Positions 1 through 11,130 of a stretch of 64,000 nucleotides of DNA are shown here, in pieces. Position 1 is the first letter of the stretch, and each line of letters starts with the position of its first letter. The stretch is from Rhizomys pruinosus. Lineage: Eukaryota > Chordata > Mammalia > Rodentia > Spalacidae. The translations under genes were made by a program, and so were the position numbers. Location of the stretch: NCBI GenBank assembly GCA_009823505.1, contig VZQC01004563.1:250924-314923 (forward strand). Reading direction: 5' to 3'. Under the pieces are notes generated by a model, which saw nothing but the letters and a program-made list of their open reading frames with translations, ran no database searches and was not told the DNA's origin.

Positions 1-309
1 TCAGTGAGGTGTATATATTCAAGACTACTGTGCTATTGGCCAAGGGAGTGGGGAGCAGGCAAAGGGAGGGGTGAGCCAACTTAGTTCTAATTGGGGGTGC
101 AGTGCTCTGTTTGTGCAACAGGTAACTAGAGTGTGACATTTTTGTCTCAATGCCTCAAGAGGAAGGGTCGGCTGGAAGTTTGCAGAGATAGGCAAGTGAG
201 AAAATCACTGCAATATCTTATCCTACAATGGTCCCACAGAGACATTTTGAATGCCACTAGAGATATCCAGATATACGTAGATCTCCTCGGAACAGTTACA
301 AGTTCTCTC
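1..309. other. Left edge, no recognised feature
   Basis: Unclassified sequence with short open frames on both strands that have no recognisable protein content. L1 similarity becomes clear only to the right of about 310, so this may be the flank beyond a truncated L1 3' end or diverged 3' untranslated sequence. Confidence 0.4.
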
Positions 310-528
310 TTCAAGCCACACATAAAGTTTCATTCCCACATATAAGTAACACATTTTTGTCATCCACTCTCTGTGAGGGGCATATGGTTGTGTCCAGCTC
401 TTCTGTTGTGAAGATAAGAAGCAATAAAAAAATAGAGTGTGCATGATGTATCTTTGCAGTAGGATGAGTCTTTTGGGTATATACCCAGAGTGGTATGACT
501 GAGTCAGGGGGTAGGCTCATTCTGAGTC

Positions 529-764
529 TTTTTTTAATCATTTTTAAATTTTATTTATTTTCGTATGTGTATGAATGTTACTGTCTGCATGCAGGTTTGT
601 GCACCCATGTCATGCAATGCCACAGAGATCAAAAGAGGGCATCGAATTCCCATGGAACTGGACTTAAAGACGTTTTTCAACCTCCATGTGGGTGCTGGGG
701 ATCGAACCCAGGTCCTCTGCAAGAGCAGTCAGTGCTCTTAACTGCTAGGCCATCTCTCCAGCCC
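529..764 (-). repeat. B2-type SINE in L1-a
   Basis: Reverse complement starts GGGCTGGAGAGATGGCC with tRNA-like A and B boxes and ends in an AT-rich tail. Flanked by a 12-bp target duplication, TCATTCTGAGTC, at 517-528 and 765-776. It lacks the 17-bp internal duplication found in other B2 copies in the window. Confidence 0.93.
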
Positions 765-776
765 TCATTCTGAGTC

Positions 777-943
777 CTTTTGTTTTGTTTGTTTGTTTGT
801 TTGTTTGTTTTTTTTTTTTGGTCTTTCAGACAGGTCTCCCTGTAGCCCCAGCTGTCTGGAACTCACTCTGTAGACCAGGCTGGCCTTGAACTCACAAAGA
901 TCTGCCTCTGCCCTCGAGTGCTAGGATTAAAGTGTGCCACCAC
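777..943 (-). repeat. B1 SINE in L1-a
   Basis: 7SL-derived B1 on the minus strand with a (GTTT)n/poly-T tail at 777-817. It landed next to the B2: the 8-mer CATTCTGA of the B2 duplication occurs again at 944-951, so the B1 used part of the same target. Confidence 0.92.
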
Positions 944-1447
944 CATTCTGACGTTTTATGGGTTCTCCCACTCCTTTCCATAGTGGTTGAACAAGCTCTT
1001 ACATTCCCACACAGGGATGAGTGTTCTCGCTCTCCCCACAACCTCTCCAGCCTCTTTGTCTTTTGTTTTCTTGATCTTACTAGTATATTGGAATGAGATG
1101 AAATCTGAGAGTGGTTTTAATTTGCATGACCTTAATATTAAAGATATTGAGCAACTTTTTAGCATGTTCTCCAAGCCATCTTTAATCCCACGTGGTGAAT
1201 CTCTGTTCAGCTCTTTACCTCATCTTTTGAGTATAGGTCATTGTCTTTTCTTTTGTGTTTGAGTAGTTTATTATTCTTTGAACAATGCTCTGTCACTATC
1301 ACTGGTAAAGATTTCCTCCCACTCAGTGGGTTTTCCCTTCAGCCCCTTGATTGTTTCTTTCACTGTACACAGCTGTTGATTTTTATGAGGTCCCATTTGC
1401 TGGCTTGCTGCCTTATTTCCTGTGTAGCTGCGTCTGAATTAGAAAGT

Positions 1448-1796
1448 TGTGGAAAGCGGGCGTTGGCCAAAATGCGTTTGGACCTGGCCAGGTGTCTATC
1501 GCCTGATTGTCCCTGACTGCCCAGCTCATTCCCCAGCCAATAAGAAAACGCCAAACCTGAACCCTCATTAGCATGTCCGCTGACTTCCTATATTGTGCAT
1601 ACCCTTACAGACCAATGAGAACGCCACGGCGCTCGCACCCTTGCAGGAGGGGGTTGAGAGAGGGATATGAGTAGGGGACACTGGAAAGGGGGAGAGAGTA
1701 TGTATGAGTTGCCTGAAAAACTGCGTCTGGAAGAACAAGAATGTGTCCTCTCCTTTTTCCTGCTGGCCGGAACAGAGAGCGACAAGGAGAGAGACA
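1448..1796 (+). repeat. 5' LTR of class II provirus
   Basis: 349 bp, TG...CA. CCAAT-like boxes lie near 1538 and 1611. Compared with the 3' LTR it differs mainly by single-base indels, and the polyadenylation signal seen in the 3' LTR is lost here by a one-base loss (CTGAAAAACTG). No convincing tRNA primer site could be named just downstream. Confidence 0.9.
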
Positions 1797-1859
1797 AGTG
1801 GTGAAGCACCACAAATCAGTGCCAGAGAGTTATCTTGGAGAAACCACGAAGGACAGTCA

Positions 1860-2480
1860 GTCGTTTCAACCATATGTTTTGGAGGTTCCAATTTCTCTGT
1901 GGGTCGTGATCTTCTTGAACAGATGGGTTTCAGCTTACCAATGAAGTTCTAGTATAGCCCTCAATATACGACATTATGCAAAGGATGGGACATGTGCCAG
2001 GTAAGGGTTTGGGAAAACAGCTGTAGGGCCGAGTGTCTCCAGTTATTGCCTCAAAACGCAGGTAAGGCAAGGTTTGGGTTTTCCCTAGGCCACTGAGGAT
2101 ATGGTGCCCATACATGGAAAACCGAGGAACCTGTATGGGTTTCTCAGTGGCCACTACCCTCGAAAAGATCAAAGCAGTGCAAGAACTGGTCGAGGAGCAG
2201 CTTGCGCTAGGGCACATTCGCTCCTCCACCTCTCCGTGGAACACCCTAATTGATTTTAAAAAGAAAACAGGCAAGGGAGATTACTACATGATTTAAGGGA
2301 AATCAATAAACAAATGGTAATTATGGGGCCCGTCAGCGGGGGCTTCCTTTGCCTCAGCAATTCCAAGACACTGGCCCATTATAATTATAGACATAAAAGT
2401 TTGCTTCTTTTCCATTCCCCTTTACTCTCAAGACAGCCAATATTTGTTTAATATCCTAAAAAGGCTCGAGGTAGTAGGAA
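1860..2480 (+). pseudogene. Protease tail and reverse transcriptase start of class II provirus
   Basis: Near 1890-1945 one frame reads GRDLLEQMGFSLP, typical of the end of a retroviral protease. At 2114-2296 a frame contains [19 protein letters not shown] followed by a lysine-rich stretch, the N-terminal fingers of a betaretroviral reverse transcriptase, and the homology continues with frame changes to about 2480 ([15 protein letters not shown]). The catalytic YXDD block and RNase H are absent: the sequence passes directly to the integrase region. The start codon at 2114 is internal to pol and has no significance. Confidence 0.82.
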
Positions 2481-2539
2481 AGTTCAATCTCAGGTCAGCC
2501 ATCGGGTTTCTTCTGCGTACTTTACACAAGCTCATTCTC

Positions 2540-3360
2540 CAGAGAGACCACCATTCTTTGTTCAGCATATTCAGGCTCACACCGGACTGCCCGGCCGCTA
2601 GCTGAAGGCAATGATTCAGTTGATAAGGATCCAGAGCTCTGATGTGTTTTCTCTCCTCCCCTCAGGAACTCACACGCACCTTTCACTCCTGCTTTCATGT
2701 TAATTCTAAAACGCTTGCCTCCCGATTTCACATCTCTCGAGCCGATGCTCGCGATATTGTAAAAAAATTGTCATCAATGTCCCCACTTCTGCCACAACAG
2801 TCCCTTGGGATTAATCCCAGGGGTCTCCTCCCGTTACATGTATGGCAGATGGATGTCACTCACATCCCTGAATTTGGCACATTAAAATATGTGCATATCT
2901 CTGTTGATACCGCCTCAGGAATTATTTTTGCCTCCTACACTCTGGAGAAAAGGCCCTCATGTCGCGAACATGTTTCCAGGCGTGGGCAGCCTGGGGACAG
3001 CCTAAAGAGTAAAGACTGACAATGGCCTGGCTTACACTTCAGGTTCCTTTACCTCCTTCTGTTTGATGATGGGCATTCGCCTCACTCACGGTTTGCCGTA
3101 CAATCCACAAGGACAAGCATTATTGAGCGTGCTCATTGTACACTAAAAGAGTGCCTTCAAAAACAAAAGGGGGGAATAACCTCTGGCTCTCCTCAAAGGA
3201 AAGACTTGCGATTGCTCTTTTACTATTAATTTTTAAAATTTAGATAAGCACGGGTGGTCAGCTGCGACAGGCACACACAAACAGACAAACTTCAAAAGGG
3301 CTTGTAATGTGGAAAGACATACTTACAGGAAAATGGTATGGCCCGGACCCAGGTCCTAAC
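2540..3360 (+). pseudogene. Integrase remnant of class II provirus
   Basis: The zinc-binding start is visible near 2550-2600 ([14 protein letters not shown], with histidines at the expected spacing). The frame at 2642-3019 contains HFHISRADARDIV-like text and MDVTHIPEFG, the first catalytic aspartate of the DDE core. Downstream pieces with frame changes include the region of the second aspartate (about 3020-3050) and the C-terminal domain near 3290-3360 (WKDILTGKWYGPDP). Integrase would insert the viral DNA; this one is broken by at least two frameshifts. Confidence 0.85.
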
Positions 3361-4600
3361 ATGGCGTGAGAGAGCTGTCTGTGTTTTTCCTAGGATCATC
3401 AACAACCTCTTGGGAAAGGCTCACCCGAGTGGTCAAGATGTGGAAGTGTGGGATAGCTCGTGATGATGGTGCCATGGCCCATGGCATGACGGGAAGAGCT
3501 TCGTTTGGGGCTGATGTACAGTGTTCCCTAAACCTATCCCAGTCACCCATTCAGTGCAAGTTATTCCCCCACTTTTTTACAACCAATGATAACATGGAGG
3601 TCTCTTCTTTTTTTTACCATTAGATGACACATTAACGCAGTACAAGAGACCATACACCTGTCCCTAAACGGATTACTGTGCTTCAACTGATTACTAACAT
3701 ATCCAGGACAGTGATTGTGTACGTATGCATAACCAGACAGGAGGCTAGTTTGATGCACCCCCTCTGGGGACCAGCCGGTCCAATGCCACATGGCTCAGGG
3801 GAGCTTGGCACTTTCAAACCGTGCCTGTATGCGTATGGCCCCCCTTTGTGTTCCTTGTATATAATGGAAGCTATGAAAGAAATAATGTCACCTGTGGTAA
3901 CAGGATTGTTTCTATGCTTTATGCTGAATGCTACCACCTTTCCTCCAGCGGTGGTATTTCGTGGCAATCGCACGCATCAGCTGCCATTGGCTATAGCTGC
4001 GCAGTTTTCCTGACATCAACTGTTCAGACAGTGGCTGCACTTAACAATTTGTGGGCTGGTGTTGCTGAGGCTATGACCAATCAACAGAATATTTATAATC
4101 ATTTCAAAACAGGCATTATGTCACTCAATTAAAGGTTGATTTGGTGCAGGATCAGCTGACGTGCTTATACAGATAGCACAGTTGGGGTGGTGTATGGAGA
4201 CATTCTGGGCTCTTATTACCTCTGTACCTTTTTAGAATCTGAGCCATGCAGACTAATCTATCACGCAGTCTCTCATATCATTTAACAGGAAACTGGTCGG
4301 TGAACTCGACTCTCTATTGGAAGAACTCCGCTCATCCATCAGTGCACATCAACTTCTACACAAGTAGACCTGTTCATGTCTGAGGGTTTTATCTCCTGGA
4401 TGTCGAAGGCGGTGTCTCACCTACAGCAGTGGGCTGGAATAGCGGGTTTGGGTTGCAGTATAATCCTGCTGGGTCATTGTGTCTGTGGTGTCTGATGCGA
4501 AGGAACAATCAGCGCAGGAAAGACTTCTTCGTGCAGGCTCTTGCTCCGCTATTGAACTGTGCAGTTCACCTCAAGTTTGGCTTGGCATGCTAGAGAAGTA
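3361..4600 (+). pseudogene. Envelope remnant (mostly transmembrane subunit) of class II provirus
   Basis: Following integrase, frames at 3678-4013 and 3821-4132 carry a glycoprotein-like stretch with N-linked sites (NGS, NVT) and then a transmembrane-subunit ectodomain: QTVAALNNLWAGVAEAMTNQ and the heptad-like KTGIMSLN ending at 4132, where a stop interrupts. Homology continues to a likely membrane span near 4400-4490 (WAGIAGLGCSIILLG). The surface subunit is only partly recognisable. Stops and frameshifts make it non-coding. Confidence 0.72.
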
Positions 4601-4738
4601 GTCAAAGACGGGTAAGACCCGCTGCATGTATTACCAACCTAAGACAGGGAACAAACCTATGCTGTTTGTTTACACCCATGAGGGTAAGGAATACCTCTGC
4701 AGGGGCAACCTAAGACAGGCCATATCTCTTCCATATTA

Positions 4739-4753
4739 TAAAAGAAAGGGAGA
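4739..4753 (+). promoter_or_regulatory. Polypurine tract
   Basis: The purine run AAAAGAAAGGGAGA lies directly before the 3' LTR, where plus-strand DNA synthesis is primed in retroviruses. Confidence 0.85.
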
Positions 4754-5122
4754 TGTGGAGAGCGGGCATTGGCCAAAATGGCGCTTTGGCCCCTGGCCAG
4801 GTCTTATGCCTGATTGTCGCCTGACTGCCCAGCTCATTCCCCAGCCAATAAGAGAACGCCAACCTGAACCCTCATTAGCGATGTCCGCTGACTTCCGTAT
4901 ATTATGCATACCGCTTATAGACCAATGAGAGACTCGCCATGGTGCTCATGCCCTTGCAGGAGGCAGGGGTTGATAGAAGGTGGAGATGATAGGGGCACTG
5001 GAAAGGAGCGCGAGAGAGAGTTGGTGTAAGAGTTGCCTGAATAAACTGCGTCTGGAAGAACAAGAGTGTGTTCTCTCCTTTTTCCTGCCTGCCGGGAACA
5101 GAGAGCAACAATGAGAGTGACA
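4754..5122 (+). repeat. 3' LTR of class II provirus
   Basis: 369 bp, TGTGGA...TGACA. It keeps CCAAT-like boxes near 4845 and 4921 and an AATAAA signal at 5040-5045. It is followed by the target duplication GAAAGT and then by L1 sequence. Confidence 0.92.
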
Positions 5123-5534
5123 GAAAGTCTTTTCATATGCCTATGTCTTGTTGATTATTGCCAAAATTTTCTTCTGCCAACATCAGGGTTTCAGGCTTCA
5201 CATTGAGATCTTTGGTCCACTTGGAATTTATTTTTGTACAGGGTGAGAGGTAGGGGTTTCATTTTGTTCTACAAATGGCAATCCCATTTTGCCAGCGCCA
5301 TTTGCTGAAGATGCCATCCTTCCTCCACTGAGCTTTTTTCCCCCCCTTTGTCAAATATGAGGTGGCTGAAACTGTATGAGCTCAAGTTTGGATCTTCAAT
5401 TTTTTTCCATTGGTCAACAGGTCTGTTTTGTGCCAGTGCGAGTGCCAGGCTGTCTTTATGACTATGGTCCTGTAATATAGCTTGAAGTCTGGAGGGCAAT
5501 CTCCCCTGTATTGCATTTTTCACTCAGGGTTGCT

Positions 5535-7739
5535 TTAGCTATTCAGGGTCTTTCTAGTGGTTTTCTGGTGCTGTTTTTTAGCATCCCTTAGGTAAACTAT
5601 CATATCATCTGCAAAAAGGGCTAGCTTAACTTCTTCTCTTCTGATTAGTGCTCCTTTAATTGCATTCTCTTGTCTTATTGCCCTAGCAAGTGTTTCAAAC
5701 TCTATGTTGAAGAGCAGTGGCAATAAGGGGCAGCCTTGCTGGGTTCCTGCCTTTAAGGGTAATGGTTCCAATTTTTCTCCCTTTAGGATGATGTTGGCAA
5801 TGGGTTTGCTATATATGGCTTTGGTCATGGTCAGGGATGATCCTTTCAGTCCTATTGTCTCAAGGACTTTAAACATGAAGGTATGCTGGATCTTGTCAAA
5901 GTCTTTTTCTGCATCAATTGAGATGATCGTGTGGTTTTTGTCTTTAAGTCCATTTATGTGTATTATGATATTTATTGATATATGTATGTTGAACAATCCC
6001 TGCATCTCTGGTATGAATCCAACATGATCTTTTTGATGTGGGTTTGTATGCGATTTGCAAGTATTTTGTTGATAATTTTTTCATCTATGCTCATTAATGA
6101 GATGGGTCTGTATCTTACTTTTTTGCTTGCATCTTTTGCCTGGTTTTGGTATTAGAGTGATGCTGGTTTCATAGAAGGAGTTTGGGATAAACCCCTCTGT
6201 TTGTATCCTTCTGAACAGTTTGAGTAGCAATGGTTGTAGGACCTCTTTAAAAGTTTTATGGAATTCTGCCGTGAAACCATCTGGGCCTGGGCTTTTGTTT
6301 TTATTTCAGAAGTTTTTAATTACATCTTTAATTTCCTCAAATAGTATGGGTCTGTTTAAACTGTCAATCTCTTCTTGGTTAAGCTTTGTTAATTCCCAGA
6401 ATTACAGATGTTCATCTATTTCTCGTAGGTTTTCAAATTTAGTGGCGTATAGGTTTTTGAACTATTCCTGTATGATTGTCTGGATCTTTTCTTTGTCTGT
6501 TGTGATGTTTCCCCTTTCATCACAAATACTATTGATTTGGAGTTGTTCTGTCCTTTTTGTTGTTGTTGTTGTTGTTGTTGTTGTTAACAAAATAGAATTC
6601 TGTCTATTTTGTTCATCTTTTCAAAGAACCAGCTTTTGGGTTCGCTGATTTTATGTATTGTTTTCTTCATTTCTATTTCATTGATTTCTACTCTGATTTT
6701 TGTTATTTCTCCCTGTCTGTTGGGTTGAGGGTTCATTTGTTGTTGTCTCTCAAGTGTTCTTAACTGCAGTGTTAGATCGTTTATTTGTTCCCTTTCTGGT
6801 TTTTTGATGTGGGCACTTAGGGCTATAAAATTCCCTCTCAAGACTGCTTTTAAAGTATCCCACAGGTTTTGTTGTGGTATATTGTCTTTTTTGTTCCATT
6901 CCATGAATACTTTTATTTCAGTCTTTATTTCTTCCCTGACCCACTAATTATTCAGGATTGTGTTGTTTAGTCTCCATGTGTTCTTGTAGCTAGTTGGACT
7001 TATTCTGGTGTTCATATTGAGTTTTAATTCACTGTAGTCTGATAGGATGCATGGATAATTTCTATCATTTTTTTATTTGTTGAGGTTCATTTGTGCCCCA
7101 GTATGTGGTCGATTTTGGAGAATGTTCCATGAGGTGCTGAGTAGAAAGTATATTCTCTGGTGTTCCTGTGGAATATTCTGTAGATGACTATGATGTCCAT
7201 TTGGTGTATAGTATTGTCCAGTTCTGATGATTCTCTGTTTATTTTTTGTCCTGTTGATCTATCCAAAGGGCTCAGTGGGGTGTTGAAGTCCCCCACTATT
7301 AGTGTGTTAGGATTATTCTGTGTCTTGAGGTCCTGCAGATTAACATTTATAAAGTTAGGTGCACCAGAGTTTGGAGCATAGACATTTAGGATTGTGAAGT
7401 ATTCATGGTTCGTTTTTCCTTTGACAAGGATGTAATGGCCCTCATTGTCTCTTCTGATTAATTTTACTTTGAGCTCTATTTTGCCTGATATTAGAATAGC
7501 CACTCCAGCTTGTTTCTTGGTACCATTCACTTGGAATATTTTTTCCATCCTTTCACTCTAAGGTGGTGTCTCTCCTTGCAGGTGAGATGGGTTTCTTGTA
7601 GACAGCATATAGAAATATTCAGTTTCTTAATCCATTCTCCCAGTCGATGACTTTTGATTGGGGAGTTTAGATCATTAGTATTTAAGGTTATTATTGAGAG
7701 ATATTTGTTGTTTCCTTTTACCTTATTTTTTGTTTGCAT
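5535..7739 (-). pseudogene. L1-a ORF2 remnant (endonuclease plus reverse transcriptase)
   Basis: ORF2 would encode the apurinic-type endonuclease and reverse transcriptase that nick the target and copy L1 RNA. The N-terminus is seen at 7527-7739, with the sequence ICCLQETHL containing the catalytic glutamate of the endonuclease, and a later endonuclease block at 7087-7548 containing GDFN. The reverse transcriptase block at 5535-6005 holds FADDMIVYL with the two catalytic aspartates and the preceding GTQQGCPL motif. A (GTT)n expansion at 6558-6585 and several frame changes break the protein. The left part of ORF2 continues into the C-terminal region at 5129-5540. Confidence 0.88.
6558..6585 (+). 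repeat. (GTT)n microsatellite
   Basis: About nine TTG/GTT units inside L1-a ORF2, adding in-frame asparagine/glutamine codons to the dead reading frame. Confidence 0.95.
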
Positions 7740-7752
7740 TCTTGGTCTAGGT

Positions 7753-9586
7753 TTGCTGGGTTCTCACGTTTAGAGGGAATGGTTCTAATTTTTCTCCATT
7801 TAGGATGATGTTGGCTGTGGGTTTGTTATATATGGCTTTGATTAGATTTAGGGATGTTCTCTTCAGCCCAATTCCCTCTAGAACTTTAAACATGAAGGGA
7901 TGCTAGATCTTGTCAAAGGCTTTTTCTGCATCAATTGAGATGATTGCGTGATTTTTGTCTTTCAGTCCATTTATGTGTTTTATGATATTTATTCATTTAC
8001 CTATGTTGAACCATCCCTGCATCTCTGGTATGAATCCAACTTGAGCATGTTGGATGATCTTTTTTGATATAGGTTTGTATGACATTTGCCAGTATTTTGT
8101 TGAGAAATTTTGCATTTATATTCACTAATGAGATGGGTCTATAGTTTCCTTTTTTCATTGTATATTTTCCTGTTTTGGTATTAGAGTGATCCTGGCTTCA
8201 TATAAGGAATTTTGGATATTTCCTTCTGTTTGTAACCTTCAGAACAGTTTGAGCAGTAAAGGTTGTAAGTAAAAGTAAAGAATCTATAAATGTCTTATAG
8301 ATTCTGCTGTGAAACTGTCTGGGCCTTGGACTTTTTTAGTTGGGAAGTTTTTTATTATGTCTTCAATTTCCTCAAATGTTATGGGTCTCTTTAAACTGTC
8401 AACCTCTTATTGGTTAAGCTATGTTGATTCCCAGGATTTCAGATATTCATCTATTTCTCTTAGGTTTTCAAACTTAGAGAGTATACATTTTTGAAGTATT
8501 CTCATATGATTCTCTGGACCTTTTCTTTATCTGTTATGATATTTCCCTTTTCATCATGAATACTATTAATTTAGATTTGCTCTTTCTTTCTTTTGGTTAC
8601 AGGGATAGAGGTCTGTCTATCTTGTTTATCCTTTCAAAGAACCAGCTTTTGGATTTATTGATTTTTTGTATTGTTTTCTTCATTTCTAGTTCATTGATTT
8701 CTGCTCTGATTTTTTGTTATTTCTTCCTGTTTGTTGGGCTTAAGTTCCATTTGTTGTTGCCTCTTGAGTTTTGCTGTAGTGTTAGATCATTTATTTGTTC
8801 TTTTTCTGTTTTTTTTTTAATATGGGCAATTAGGGCTATAAATTTCCCTCTTAGGACTGCTTTTAAAGTATCCCACAGGTTTTGTTGTGTTATGTTGTCA
8901 CTTTCATTTAGTTCCATGAATACTTTTATATCAGTCTTTATTTCTTCCCTGACCCATTCAATATTCAGTGTTGTGTTGTTTAGTCTCCATGTATTCTTGT
9001 AGATAGTTGGGCTTATTCTGGTGTTCATATTGAGTTTTATTGTACTGTGGTCTGACAGAATGCATGAGATTATTTCAATCCTTTTATATTTGTTGAGGTT
9101 TCTTTTGTATCACAGTATGTGGTCGATTTTGGAGAATGTTCCCATGGGATGCTAAGTAGAAAGTATATTATCTGGTGTTTGGGTAAAATATTCAGTAGAT
9201 GTCTGGGAGGTCCATTTATTGCATTGTATTGTTTGGATCCAATGTCTCTCTGTTTATTTTTTGTCCAGTTGATCTATCCAAGGGGCTCAGTGTGGTATTG
9301 AAGTTCCTGACTATTAGTGTGTTGTGAATAATCTGTGTCTTGAGGACATGCAGAATTGTGTTTATATAGTTCAGTGTACCTGAGTTTGGTGCATAAACAT
9401 TTAGGATTGTGATGTCTTCCCGGTTAATTGTTCCTCTGATAAGGATGTAGTGGCCCTCTTTGTCTCTTCTACTTGACTTTACTCTGAAGTCTATTTTGTC
9501 TAATATTAAAATAGCAACTCCTGCTTGCCTTGGGGTACCATTCAATTGGAATATTTTTTCCAACCTTTTGATTTGAGTTTCTGTCT
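7753..9586 (-). pseudogene. Inverted L1-b ORF2 segment
   Basis: Minus-strand frames at 9216-9563 (endonuclease, with the text LNVYAPNSG) and 8717-9028 (linker before reverse transcriptase) parallel those of L1-a at 7087-7548 and 6584-6904. Stops separate the blocks. Confidence 0.85.
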
Positions 9587-11130
9587 AAGACACCAAAGTT
9601 CTCTACAACAAAATATTTAAACCTCTGCAAAGGAGATTGAAAATTACATCAAAAGATGGAAAGACCCCCCATGTGCATAGATTGGAAAAATTAATATAGT
9701 AAAAAATATCCATTTTACACAGATTTATATTCACCTTCAATGCAATCCTAATCAAAATCCCCATTAGTTTCTTCACAGACTTAGACAAAAATCTTTAAAT
9801 TCATATGGAAAAACAAAAGACCTGAATTGCTAAAGCAACCCTGAGTGAAAAGGCAATACAGGGGGATTGATTTCCAGATGTCAAGCTATATTAATGGGGT
9901 ATAGTGATAAAGGCAGCCTTGTAGTGCCACAAAACAGACCCATTAACCAATGGAACAAAATTGAAGACCCAAACTTGACCTCATACAATTTCAGCCACCC
10001 ATATTTGACAAAGGGGACAAAAAAGCTCAATGGAGGAAAGATAGCATCTTCAGCAAATGGTGCTGGCAAAACTGGATCACCATTTGTAGAAGAACAAAAT
10101 TAAACTCTTACTTCTCACCCTGTACAAAATTCAACTCCAAGTGGATCAAAGATCTCAATGTGAAACCCGAAACCCTGAAGGTGATAGAAGAAAAAGTTGG
10201 CAACTACCTACCAGACTACTGTATTAGTCACTTCTATGTTGCTGTGATAAAACCACCAGGACCAAGGGAACTTATAAAAGGATGAATTTATTTGCACTTA
10301 TAATTGACGATTCCAGGGAATCAGAGTCCATAGTGGCGGGAGGCATGGGGGCTGCGGCTGGAGCAGAAAGCCGAGATTCAGGTTCACATTTTGCAATAGG
10401 TACAGGAAGTCAAGAGAGAGAGAGACTGGACACTAGTAAGGCTTGTTAAACTCCCTAAGCCCACCCCAGTGAAGTATTTCCTCCAACATGGTCGCACCTT
10501 TAAGACCTCCAAAACAGTGCCACCAACTGGGGACAATATGTGTGAATACTTAAAGCCTATGGGGGACATTCTCATTCAAACTACCACATTCCACTCCCTG
10601 GCCCCATAGGCTCATGACCATATAAAAAGCAAAATGCATTTAGTCCAACCTTAAAAGTCCCTATAGTCTTTACCAGCCTCAATTCTATTCAAAGATTATA
10701 GTCCAAAGTCTCTTCTGAGACACAGGCCAATCTCTTAACTGTAAGGTCCTGTAAAATCAAAAGACCAATTATATACTCCCAACATACAGTGGAACCAATT
10801 ACACATTCCCATTCCAAAAGGGAGGAATAGAGGCATAGTGAGGAAATACTGGACCAAAACAAGACTGAAAACCATCAGGGCAAACACCAAGTCCAGTAGC
10901 TCCATGTGTGACTTCTGGGACTTTACTTCCAAAGGGCTTAGATGGCTCAGCTCTTCCAGCTTTGCTTGCAACATACATCTCTTCCTTAGGCTGGTACCAG
11001 TCACTGTATGTAGCTCTCCTTTGCAAATATCTCACAGCTCTGGCATCTTGAATATCTTCTTGGGGTCTCCGTTGCCAACCAGGCTTCACATTCACAGCTT
11101 CACACAATGGCCTATCAGGGCCCTCTTTAT

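Larger units (their letters stand above)
1448..5122 (+). mobile_element. Class II (betaretrovirus-like) endogenous provirus, gag-less
   Basis: A 3.7-kb provirus bounded by two related LTRs beginning TGTGGA and ending CA, inserted in L1-a. The 6-bp target duplication GAAAGT is at 1442-1447 and 5123-5128, and L1 text joins across it; six bases is the usual size for class II retroviruses. Inside, plus strand, are a protease tail, the start of reverse transcriptase, integrase, and an envelope transmembrane region, in retroviral order. Gag is absent and most of reverse transcriptase and RNase H is missing, so the copy cannot be autonomous. Stops and frameshifts occur throughout. Family assignment within class II is not made. 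Confidence 0.92.
310..7752 (-). mobile_element. LINE-1 (L1-a), minus strand, interrupted by B2, B1 and a provirus
   Basis: Read on the minus strand this is ORF2 of a rodent L1. The pieces 310-528, 944-1447 and 5123-7752 join in order to give the endonuclease region (7087-7739), the reverse transcriptase (about 5535-6640) and the C-terminal part (5129-5540, then 944-1447 and 310-528, with the MTKM...Y motif common to L1 ORF2 ends). The right end stops just before the ORF2 start codon, so the copy is 5' truncated; its 3' untranslated region is not recognisable. The three internal gaps are filled by younger insertions, two of which have clear target duplications. Multiple frameshifts and stops make it inactive. 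Confidence 0.88.

Noticed and set aside
6220..6648. 142-codon plus-strand frame
   Set aside because: Shadow of minus-strand L1-a ORF2, including the (GTT)n run as poly-valine.
8556..9002. 148-codon plus-strand hydrophobic frame resembling a membrane protein
   Set aside because: Antisense of the L1-b endonuclease/linker region; hydrophobicity arises from complementing A-rich L1 codons.
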